This document shows positions 1 through 11,375 of a stretch of 64,000 nt of DNA, one piece after another. The position numbers and the translations under genes are program-made. Every line of letters starts with the position of its first letter. Within the stretch, counting starts at the first letter, position 1. The DNA is from Dipteris shenzhenensis (Eukaryota; Polypodiophyta; Polypodiopsida; Gleicheniales), in assembly GCA_047967505.1 (NCBI GenBank), contig CM106540.1; one strand, 5' to 3'. The notes under the pieces are model-generated. The model was given only the letters and a program-made list of their open reading frames with translations, was not told the origin of the DNA and searched no databases.

Positions 1-547
1 TTGATCTACAATGCAAAGCATATCCGATGGGCACAATACTTTGCACACACCTTCAACTAGGTGGAATTGACTTACATGCAAAGTGGCACACCCATCTCAT
101 AAGTGCTTGATCGGATAACATACCTAGCAGTGTGTTTTTTTACAGATGTGCATGACACTAGAGCAAAAATAGTATTTATTGCTCGATGGATCATGCAAAG
201 GATATCCGATGGGCACAGCACTTTCTCTAAGCCTCAACCTAGGTGGTATTGGAATTTTCTCAAAGAGGCACACCCATCCGATAAGTACTTGGTCAGATAA
301 CACACCTAAGGGTGTGTTTTTTGCGGATGTGCATATCACGCAGGAAAAAATGGTGTATAATGCATGATCGACCATGCAAAGCATATCCGATAGTGACAAT
401 ACTTTGCATGCACCTCACTGTAGTTGAAACGGATGTGCCTGAAAAGTGGAGCCCCCATCCGATAAGTACTTGTTTGAATAACACACCTACGGCCGTGTTT
501 TTATATGGTTGTGCATGACACTAAGGCAAAAACGGTGTTTTATGCTT

Positions 548-1093
548 GATCGACAATGCAAAGCATATCCGATGGGCACAATACCTTGCACACACCTTTA
601 ACTAGTTGGAATTGACTTACATGCAAAGTGGCATTCCCATCGCATAAGTACTTGACCGGATAACACACCTAGCAGTGTGTTTTTTTACAGATGTGCATGA
701 CACTAAGGCAAAAATGGTATTTAATGCTCGATCGACCATGCAAAGCATATCCGATGGGCACAATACTTTTCCTATGCCTTAACCTAGGTGGTATTGAAAT
801 GTTCTTAAAGAGGCACACCCATCCGATAAGTACTTGGTCAGATAACATACCTAAGGGCAAGTTTTTTTGGGAATGTGCATATCACTACGGGAAAAACGTT
901 GTATAATGCGTAATCGACCATACAGAGCATATCCGATGGTGACAATACTTTGCACGCATCTCAATCTAGTTGAAACAGACTTGCGTGCAAACTGGAGCCC
1001 CCATCCGATAAGTACTTCTTTGATTAACACACTTAGGACCGTGTTTTTTCATGGTTGTGCATAACACTAAGCCAAAAACGGTGTTTTATGCTT
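548..1093 (+). repeat. Reference A-B-C higher-order trimer
   Basis: A clean example of the higher-order unit: A 548-729, B 730-911, C 912-1093, each 182 bp. Two flavours of each type can be read across the array. B is either 'CAATAATTTTCC...TTCTCAAAGAGG' with AACACACC, or 'CAATACTTTTCC...TTCTTAAAGAGG' with AACATACC. C is either 'CTCAAGGTAGTTGAAACGG...TTTGAATAACACACC' or 'CTCAACCTAGTTGAAACGG...TTTGATTAACACACTTAGG'. A ends either CATTCCCATCGCATAAGTAC or CACACCCATCCCATAAGTGC. Flavours tend to alternate, so the true higher-order period may be a hexamer (~1.09 kb) in places. Confidence 0.85.
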
Positions 1094-1276
1094 GATCGAC
1101 AATGCAAAGCATATCCGATGGGCACAATACTTTGCACACACCTTCAACTAGGTGGAATTGACTTACATGCAAAGTGGCACACCCATCCCATAAGTGCTTG
1201 ATCGGATAACATACCTAGCAGCGTGTTTTTTTTACGGATGTGCATGACACTAGAGCAAAAATAGTATTTAATGCTC

Positions 1277-1458
1277 GATCGACCATGCAAAGGATATCCG
1301 ATGGTGACAATACTTTGCACACACCTCAAGGTAGTAAAAATGGACTTGCGTGCAAAGTGGAGCCCCCATCCGATAAGTACTTGTTTGAATAATGCAGCTA
1401 CGGCCGTGTTTTTATATGGTTGTGCATGACACTAAGGCAAAAACGGTGTTTTATGCTT
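1277..1458 (+). repeat. Hybrid B/C satellite monomer
   Basis: This monomer starts as type B (CTCGATCGACCATGCAAAGGATATCC) and switches at about 1300 to type C (GATGGTGACAATACTTTGC, then CTCAAGGTAGT and the CCCCC tract). The local order is therefore A-(B/C)-A, and one monomer of the trimer is missing. This is the product expected from unequal exchange between B and C at their shared AAAGGATATCCGATGG segment. Confidence 0.75.
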
Positions 1459-1759
1459 GATCCACAATGAAAAGCATATCCGACGGGCACAATACCTTGG
1501 AAAAACCTTCAACTAGGTGGAATTGATTTATATGCAAAGTGGCATTCCCATCGCATAAGTACTTGATCGGATCACACACCTAGCAGCGTGTTTTTTAACG
1601 GATGTGCATGACACTAAGGCAAAAATGGTATTTAATGCTCGATCGACCATGCAAAGCATATCCGATGAGCACAATACTTTTCCTATGCCTTAACCTAGGT
1701 GGTATTGAAATGTTCTTAAAGAGGCACACCCATCCTGTAAGTACTTGGTCAGATAACAT

Positions 1760-1869
1760 ACCTAAGGGCATGTTTTTTTGCGGATGTGCATATCACTACG
1801 GCAAAAACCTGTGGCCGTGTTTTTATATGGTTGTGCATGACACTAAGGCAAAAACGGTGTTTTATGCTT
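1760..1869 (+). repeat. Satellite fusion junction (B tail joined to C tail)
   Basis: At about 1809 a type B monomer ending in CACTACGGCAAAAACC is joined directly to the last ~47 bp of a type C monomer (GGCCGTGTTTTTATATGG...). The distance between anchors here is 229 bp instead of 182 or 364, so about 135 bp of a C monomer is missing. The deletion joins two similar CAAAAAC contexts. Confidence 0.7.
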
Positions 1870-2685
1870 GATCGACAATGCAAAGCATATCTGATGGGCA
1901 CAATACCTTGCACACACCTTCAACTAGGTGGAATTGACTTACATGCAAAGTGGCATTCCCATCGCATAAGTACTTGATCGGATAACACACCTAGGAGCCT
2001 GTTTTTTTACGGATGTGCATGACACTAAGGGAAAAATGGTATTTAATGCTCGATCGACCATGCAAAGCATATCCGATGGGCACAATACTTTTTCTATGCC
2101 TTAACCTAGGTGGTATTGAATTGTTCTTAAAGAGGCACACCCATCCGATAAGTGCTTGGTTAGATATCTTACCTAAGGGCGTGTTTTTCTGCGGATGTGC
2201 ATACTAATACGGGAAAAACGTTGTATAATGCGTAATCGACCATGTAGAGCATATCCGATGGTGACAATACTTTGCACGCATCTCAACCTGCAAACTGGAG
2301 CCCCCATCCGATAAGTACTTTTTTGATTAACACACTTAGGACCGTGTTTTTTCATGGTTGTGCATGACACTAAGCCAAAAACGGTGTTTTATGCTTGATC
2401 GACAATGCAAAGCATATGCGATGGGCACAATACCTTGCACACACCTTCAACTAGGTGGAATTGACTTACATGCAAAGTGGCATTCCCATCGCATACGTAC
2501 TTGATCGGATAACACACCTAGCAGCGTGTTTTTTTACGGATGTGCATGACACTAAGGCAAAAATGGTATTTAATGCTCGATCGACCATGCAAAGCATATT
2601 CGATGGGCATAATACTTTTCCTGCGCCTTAACCTAGGTGGTATTGAAATGTTCTTAAAGAGGCACACCCATCCGATAAGTACTTG

Positions 2686-2859
2686 GTCAGATAACATACC
2701 TAAGGGCGAGTTTTTTTGCGGATGTGCATGTCACTACGGGAAAAATGTTGTATAATGTGTAATCGACCATGCGTCAGATAACATACCTAAGGGCGAGTTT
2801 TTTTGCGGATGTGCATATCACTATGGGAAAAATGTTGTATATTGCGTAATCGACCATGC
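2686..2859 (+). repeat. 87 bp tandem duplication inside the satellite
   Basis: The segment beginning GTCAGATAACATACCTAAGG at 2686 is repeated beginning at 2773, an offset of 87 bp. Both copies include the unusual GGGCGAG before the T tract. The anchor spacing here is 87 bp, about half a monomer. The copies differ at a few positions, so the duplication is not brand new. Confidence 0.8.
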
Positions 2860-5759
2860 AGAGCATATCTGATGGTGACAATACTTTGCACGCAACTCAA
2901 CGTAGTTGAAACGGACTTGTGTGCAAACTGGAGCACCCATCCGATAAGTACTTGTTTGATTGACACACTTAGGACCGTGTTTTTTCATGGTTGTGCATGA
3001 CAATAAGCCAAAAACGATGTTTTATGCTTGATCGACAATGCAAAGCATATCCGATGGGCACAATACTTTGCACACACCTTCAGCTAGGTGGAATTGACAT
3101 ATATGCAAAGTGGCACACCCATCCCATAAGTGGTTGATCGGATAACATACCTAGCAGCGTGTTTTTTTTACGGATGTGCATGACACTCGATCAAAAATAG
3201 TATTTAATGCTCGATCGACCATTCAAAGGATATCCGATGGGCACAATAATTTTCCTTCACCGCAACCTAGGTGGTATTGAAATGTTCTCAAGGAGGCACA
3301 CCCATCCGATAAGTACTTGGTCAGATAACACACCTAAGGGCGTGTTTTTTTCCGGATGTGCATATCAATCGGGAAAAAATGGTGTATAATGCGTGATCGA
3401 CCATGCAAAGCATATCCGATGGTGAAAATACTTTGCATGCACCTCAAGGTAGTTGAAACGGACTTGCATGCAAAGTGGAGCCCCCATCCGATAAGTACTT
3501 TTTTGATTAACACACCTAGGACCGTGTTTTTTCATGGTTGTGCATGACACTAAGGCAAAAACGTTGTTTTATGCTTGATCGACAATGCAAAGCATATCCG
3601 ATGGGCACAATACTTTGCACACAACTTCAACTAGGTGGCATTGACTTACATGCAAAGTGCCACACCCATCCCATAAGTGCTTGATCGGATAACATACCTA
3701 GCAGCGTGTTCTTTTTACGGATGTGCATGACACTCGATCAAAAATAGTATTTAATGCTCGATCGACCATGCAAAGGATATCCGATGGGCACAATACTTTT
3801 CCTTCACAGCAACCTAGGTGGTATTGAAATGTTCTCAAGGAGGCACACCCATCCGATAAGTACTTAGTCAGATAACACACCTAAGGGCGTGTTTTTTTGC
3901 GGATGTGCATATCAATCGGGAAAAAATGGTGTATAATGCGTGATCGACCATGCAAAGCATATTCGATGGTGACAATACTTTGCATTCACCTCAAGGTAGT
4001 TGAAACGGACTTGCGTGCAAAGTGGAGCCCCCATCCGATAAGTACATGTTTGAATAACACACCTACGGCCGTGTTTTTATATGGTTGTGCATGACACTAA
4101 GGAGAAACGGTGTTTTATGCTTGATCGACAATGCAAAGCATATCCGATGGGCACAATACCTTGCACACACCTTCAACTAGGTGGAATTGACTTACATGCA
4201 AAGTGGCATTCCCATCGCATAAGTACGTGATCAGATAACACACTTAGCAGCGTGTTTTTTAACGGATGTGCATGACACTAAGGGAAAAATGGTATTTAAT
4301 GCTCGATCGACCATGCAAAGCATATCCGATGGGCACAATACTTTTCCTATGCCTTAATCTAGGTGGTATTGAAATGTTCTTAAGGAGGCATACCCATCCG
4401 ATAAGTGCTTGGTCACATAACTTACCTAAGGGCGTGTTTTTCTGCGGATGTCCATATCACTACGGGAAAAACGTTGTAGAATGCGTAATCGACCATGCAG
4501 AGCATATCCGATGGTGAAAATACTTTGCATGCATCTCAACCTAGTATAAACGGACTTGAGTGAAAATTGGAGCCCCCATCCGATAAGTACTTGTTTGATT
4601 AACACACTTAGGACCGTGTTTTTTCATGGTTGTGCATGACACTAAGCCAAAAACGGTGTTTTATGCTTGATCGACAATGCAAAGCATATGTGATGGGCAC
4701 AATACTTTGCACACACCTTCAACTAGGTGGAATTGAATTACATGCAATGTGGCACACCCATCCCATAAGTGCTTGATCGGATAACATACCTAACATCGTT
4801 TTTTTTTTACGGATGTGCATGACACTAGAGCAAGAATAGCATTTAATGCTCGATCGACCATGCAAAGGATATTCGATGGGCACAATAATTTTCCTACACT
4901 GCAACCTAGGTGGTATTGAAATGTTCTCAAAGAGGCACACCCATCCGATAAGTACTTGGTCAAATAACACACCTAATCGCGTGTTTTTTTGCGGATGTGC
5001 ATGTCACTCGGGAAAAAATGGTGTATAACGCGTGATCGACCATGCAAAGCATATACGATGGTGACAATACTTTGCACGCACCTCAACGTAGTTGAAACGG
5101 ACTTGCGTGCAAAGTGGAGCCCCCATCCGATAAGTACTTGTTTGAATAACACACCTACGGTCGTGTTTTTATATGGTTGTGCATGACCCTAAGGCAAAAA
5201 TGGAGTTTTATGCTTGATCGACAATGCAAAGCATATTCGATGGGCACAATACCTTGCACACACCTTCAACTAGGTGGACTTGACTTACATGCAAAGTAGC
5301 ATTCCCATCGCATAAGCACTTGATCAGATAACACACCTAGTAGCGTGTTTTTTTACTGATGTGCATGACACTAAGGAAAAAATGGTATTTAATGCTCGAT
5401 CGACCATGCAAAGCATATCCGATGGGCACAATACTTTTCCTATGCCTTAACCTAGGTGGTATTTAAATGTTCGTAAAGAAGCATTCCCATCGCATAAGTA
5501 CCTAGTCAGATAACATACCTAAGGGCATGTTTTTTTGCAGATGTGCATATCACTACGGGAAAAACGTTGTATAATGCGTAATCGACCATGCAGAGCATAT
5601 CCGATGGTGACAATACTTTGCACGAATCTCAACCTAGTTGAAATGGACTTGCGTGCAAACTGGAGCCCCCATCCGATAAGTACTTGTTTGATTAACACAC
5701 TTAGGACCGTGTTTTTTCATGGTTGTGCATGACACTAAGCCAAAAACGGTGTTTTATGC

Positions 5760-6900
5760 TTGATCGACAATGCAAAGCATATGTGATGGGCACAATACTT
5801 TGCACACACCTTTAACTAGAAGGAATTTACTTACATGCAAACTGGCACACCCATCCCATAAGTGCTTGATCGGATAACATACCTAGCAGCGTGTTTTTTT
5901 TACGGATGTGCACGACACTAGAGCAAAAATAGTATTTAATGCTCGATCGACCATGCAAAGGATATCCGATGGGCATAATAATTTTCCTACATCGCAACCT
6001 AGGTGGTATTGAAATGTTCTCAAAGAGGCACACCCACCCGATAAGTACTTGGTCAGATAACACACCTAAGGGTGTGTTTTTTTGCGGATGTGCATATCAC
6101 TCGAGAAAAAATGCTGTATAATGCTTGATCGACCATGCAAAGCATATCCGATGGTGACAATACTTTGCACGCACCTCAAGGTAGTTGAAACGGACTTGTG
6201 TACAAAGTGGAGCCCCCAATCCGATAAGTACTTGTTTGAATAATACACCTACGGCCGTGTTTTTATATGGTTGTGCATGACACTTAGGCAAAAACGGTGT
6301 TTTATGCTTGATCGACAATGCAAAGCATATCCGATGGGCACAATACCTTGCACACACCTTCAACTAGGTGGAATTGACTTACACGCAAAGTGGCATTCCC
6401 ATCGCATAAGTACTTGATCGGATAACACACCTAGCACCGTGTTTTTTTTCGGATGTGCATGACACTAAGGCAAAAATGGTATTTAATGCTCGATCAACCA
6501 TGCAAAGCATATATGATGGGCACAATACTTTTCCTATGCCTTAACCTAGGTGGTATTGAAATGTTCTTAAAGAGGCACACCAATCCGATAAGTACTTGGT
6601 CAGATAACATACCTGAGGGCATGTTTTTCTGCGGATGTGCATATCACTATGGGAAAAACATTGTATAATGCGTAATCGACCATGCAAAGCGTATCCGATG
6701 GTGTATAATGCGTGATGGACCATGCAAAGCATGTCTAATGGTGACAATACTTTGCACGCACCTCAACGTAGTTGAAACGGACTTGCGTGCAAAGTGGAGC
6801 CCCCATTCGATAAGTACTTGTTTGAATAACACACCTACAGCCGTGTTTTTATATGGTTGTGCTTGACACTAAGGCAGAAACGGTGTTTTATGCTTGATCG
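5760..6900 (+). repeat. Segmental duplication copy 1 within the satellite array
   Basis: About 1.1 kb that matches 9,665-10,805 at a constant offset of 3,905 bp. Shared rare variants include CATATGTGATGGGC-like starts, CATATATGATGGGCAC, GGCACACCAATCCGATAAG and the irregular duplication GTATCCGATGGTGTATAATG followed by GTGATGGACC at 6,690-6,720. That irregular join is not part of the normal monomer, so it marks common descent rather than ordinary monomer similarity. Confidence 0.85.
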
Positions 6901-7559
6901 ACAATGCAAAGCATATCCGATGGCCACAATACCTTGCACACACCTTCAAGTAGGTTGAATTGACTTACATGCAAAGTGGTATTCCCATCATATAAGTACT
7001 TGATCGGATAACACACCTAGCAGCGTGTTTTTTAACGGATGGGCATGACACTAAGGCAAAAATGGTATCTAATGCTCGATCGACCATGCAAAGCATATCC
7101 GATGGGCACAATACTTTTCCTATGCCCTAACCTAGGTTGTATTGAAATGTTCTTAAACAGGCACACCCATCCGATAAGTACTTGGTCAGATAAGATACCT
7201 AAGGGCATGTTTTTTTGCGGATGTGCATATTACTACGGGAAAAACGTTGTATAATGCGTAATCGACCATGCAGAGCATATCCGATGGTGACAATACTTTG
7301 CACACATCTCAACCTAGATGAAACGGACTTGCGTACAAACTTGAGCCCCCATCCGATAAGTACTTGTTTGATAAACACACTTAGGACCGTGTTTTTTCAT
7401 GGTTGTGCATGATACTAAGCCAAAAACAGTGTTTTATGCTTGACCGACAATGCAAAGCATATGCGATGGGCACAATACTTTGCACACACCTTCAACTAGG
7501 TGGAGTTGACTTACATGCAAAGTGGCACACCCATCCCATAAGTGCTTGATTGAATAACA

Positions 7560-8960
7560 TACCTAGCAGCGTGTTTTTTTTACGGATGTGCATGACAACA
7601 CACCTAAGGGCGTGTTTTTTTGCGGATGTGCATATCACTCGGGAAAAAATGGTGTATAATGCATGATCGACCATGCAAAGCATATCTGATGGGCACAATA
7701 CTTTTCCTTCACCGCAACCTAGGTGGTATTGAAATGTTCTCAAGGAGGCACACCCATCCGATAAGTACTTGGTCAGATAACACACCTAAGGGCATGTTTT
7801 TTTGCAGATGTGCATGACACCAGAGCAAGAATAGTATTTATTGCTCAATCGACCATGCAAAGGATATTCGATGGGCACAATAATTTTCCTACACCGCAAC
7901 CTAGGTGGTATTGAAATGTTCTCATAGAGGCACACCCATCCGATAAGTACTTGGTCAGATAACACACCTAAGGGCGTGTTTTTTTGTGGATGTGCATATC
8001 ACTCGGGAAAAAATGGTATTTAATGCTCGATCGACCATGCAAAGGATATCCGATGGGCACAACACTTTTCCTTCACCGCAACCTAGGTGGTATTGAAATG
8101 ATCTCAAGGAGGCACACCCATCCGATAAGTACTTGGTCAGATAACACACCTAAGGGCGTGTTTTTTTGCGGATGTGCATATCACTCGGGAAAAAATGGTG
8201 TATAATGCGTGATCGACCATGCAAAGCATATCCGATGGTGAAAATACTTTGCATGCACCTCAAGGTAGTTGAAACGGACTTGCGTGCAAAGTGGATCCCC
8301 CATGTGATAAGTACTTTTTTGATTAACACACCTAGGACCGTGTTTTTTCATGGTTGTGCATGACACTAAGGCAAAAACGTTGTTTTATGCTTGATCGACA
8401 ATGCAAAGCATATCCGATGGGCTCAATACTTTGCACACAACTTCAACTAGGTGGAATTGACTTACATGCAAAGTGCCACACCCATCCCATAAGTGCTTAA
8501 TCGGATAACATACCTAGCAGCGTGTTTCTTTTCCGGATGTGCATGTCACTAGAGCAAGAATAGTATTTATTGCTCGATCGACCATGCAAAGGATATTCGA
8601 TGGGCACAATAATTTTCCTACACCGCAACTTAGGTGGCATTGAAATGTTCTCAAAGAGGCACACCCATCCGATAAGTACTTGGTCAGATAACACACCTAA
8701 GGGCGTGTTTTTTTGCGGATGTGCATATCACTCGGGAAAAAATGGTATTTAATGCTCGATCGACCATGCAAAGGATATCCGATGGGCACAATACTTTTCC
8801 TTCACCGCAACCTAGGTGGTATTGAAATGTTCTCAAGGAGGCACACCCATCCGATAAGTACTTGGTCAAATAACACACCTAAGGGCGTGTTTTTTTGCGG
8901 ATGTGCATATCACTCGGGAGAAAATGGTGTATAATGCGTGATCGACAATGCAAAGCATAT
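7560..8960 (+). repeat. Irregular zone with consecutive B-type monomers
   Basis: The A-B-C order breaks down here. At about 7,597 an A monomer is cut after GTGCATGAC and joined to a B tail (AACACACCTAAGGGCG). B-type bodies (CTTCACCGCAACCTAGG or CTACACCGCAACCTAGG) then start near 7,664, 7,848 and 8,029 before a C at about 8,211, and a further B-B pair follows near 8,576 and 8,758. This looks like local amplification of B monomers. Confidence 0.75.
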
Positions 8961-9664
8961 CCGATGGTGAAAATACTTTGCATTCACCTCAAGGTAGTTG
9001 AAACGGACTTGCGTGCAAAGTGGAGCCCCCATCCGATAAGTACTTGTTTGAATAACACACCTACAGTCATGTTTTTATATGGTTGTGCATGACCCTAAGG
9101 CAAAAACGGAGTTTGATGCTTGATCGACAATGCAAAGCATATCCGATGGGTGCAATACCTTGCACACAGCTTCAACTAGGTGGACTTGACTTACATGCAA
9201 AGTGGCATTCCCATCGCATAAGTACTTGATTGGATAACACACCTAGCAGCGTGTTTTTTACTGATGTACATGACACTAAGGCAAAAATGGTATTTAATGC
9301 TCGATCGACCATGCAAAGCATATCCGATGGGCACAATACTTTTCCTGCGCCTTAACCTAGGTGGTATTGAAATGTTCTTAAAGAGGCATTCCCATCGCAT
9401 AAGTACCTGGTCAGATAACATACCTAAGGGCGTGTTTTTTTGTGGATGTGCATATCACTACAGGAAAAACGTTGTATAATGCGTAATCGACCATGCAGAG
9501 CATATCCGATGGTGACAATACTTTGCACGCATCTCAACCTAGCTGAAACGGACTTGCGTGCAAACTGGAGCCCCCATCCGATAATTACTTGTTTGATTAA
9601 CACACTTAGGACCGTGTTTTTTCATGGTTGTGCATGACACTAAGGCAAAAACGGTGTTTTATGC

Positions 9665-10805
9665 TTGATCGACAATGCAAAGCATATGTGCTGGGCACAA
9701 TACTTTGCACACACCTTTAACTAGGTGGAATTTACTTACATGCAAAGTGGCACACCCATCCCATAAGTGCTTGATCGGATAACATACCTAGCAGCGTGTT
9801 TTTTTAACGGATGTGCACGACACTAGAGCAAAAATAGTATTTAATGCTCGATCGACCATGCAAAGGATATCCGATGGGCATAATAATTTTCCTACACCGC
9901 AACCTAGGTGGTATTGAAATGTTCTCAAAGAGGCACACCCACCCGATAAGTAGTTGGTCAGATAACACACCTAAGGGCGTGTTTTTTTGCGGATGTGCAT
10001 ATCACTCGAGAAAAAATGGTGTATAATGCGTGATCGACCATGCAAAGCATATCCGATGGTGACAATACTTTGTACGCACCTCAAGGTAGTTGAAACGGAC
10101 TTGTGTACAAAGTGGAGCCCCCAATCCGATAAGTACTTGTTTGAATAACACACCTACGGCCGTGTTTTTATATGGTTATGCATGACACTAAGGCAAAAAC
10201 GGTGTTTTATGCTTGATCGACAATGCAAAGCATATCCGATGGGCACAATACCTTGCACACACCTTCAACTAGGTGGAATTGACTTACATGCAAAGTGGCA
10301 TTCCCATTGCATAAGTACTTGATCGGATAACACTCCTAGCACCGTGTTTTTTTTCGGATGTACATGACACTAAGGCTAAAATGGTATTTAATGCTCGATC
10401 AACCATGCAAAGCATATATGATGGGCACAATACTTTTCCTATGCCTTAACCTAGGTGGTATTGAAATGTTCTTAAAGAGGCACACCAATCCGATAAGTAC
10501 TTGGTCAGATAACATACCTAAGGGCATGTTTTTCTGCGGATGTGCATATCACTATGGGAAAAACATTGTATAATGCATAATCGACCATGCAAAGCGTATC
10601 CGATGGTGTATAATGCGTGATGGACCATGCAAAGCATATCTGATGGTGACAATACTTTGCACGCACCTCAACGTAGTTGAAACGGACTTGCGTGCAAAGT
10701 GGAGCCCCCATTCGATACGTACTTGTTTGAATAACACACCTACAGCCGTGTTTTTATATGGTTGTGCATGACACTAAGGCAGAAACGGTGTCTTATGCTT
10801 GATCG
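9665..10805 (+). repeat. Segmental duplication copy 2 within the satellite array
   Basis: Partner of 5,760-6,900. The diagnostic GTATCCGATGGTGTATAATG irregularity lies at about 10,593-10,615. The offset of 3,905 bp is not a multiple of the trimer, so the duplicated block also moved phase. Part of the same variant set (CATATATGATGGGCAC, CACACCAATCCGATAAG) occurs again near 22,320-22,430, a possible third, partial relative. Confidence 0.85.
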
Positions 10806-11339
10806 ACAATGCAAAGCATATCCGATGGGCACAATACCTTGCACACACCTTCAATTAGGTGGATTTGACTTACATGCAAAGTGGCATTCCCATAGCATAA
10901 GTACTTGATCGGATAACACACCTAGCAGCGTGTTTTTTTACGGATGTTCATGACACTAAGGGAAAAATGGTATTTAATGCTCGATCGACCATGCAAAGCA
11001 TATCCGATGGGCACAATACTTTTCCTATGCCTTCACCTAGGTGGTATTGAATGTTTTAAAGAGGCACACCCATCCGATAAGTACTTGGTCAGATAACATA
11101 CCTAAGGGCGTGTTTTTTTGCGGATGTGCATATCACGATGAGAAAAACGTTGTATAATGCGTAATCGACCATGCAGAGCATATCCGATGGTGACAATACT
11201 TTGCATACATCTCAACCTAGTTGAAATGGACTTCCGTGCAAACTGGAGCCTCCATCCGATAAGTACTTGTTTGATTAACACACTTAGGACCGTGTTTTTT
11301 CATGGTTGTGCATGCACTAAGCAGAAAACGGTGTTTTAT

Positions 11340-11375
11340 GCTTGATCGACAATAAGTGCTTGATCAGATAACATA
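11340..11375 (+). repeat. Internal deletion in an A monomer
   Basis: The A monomer start CTTGATCGACAAT is followed directly by AAGTGCTTGATCAG, which is normally about 140 bp further on. Most of one A monomer has been lost at about 11,353. The flanking monomers are normal. Confidence 0.75.
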
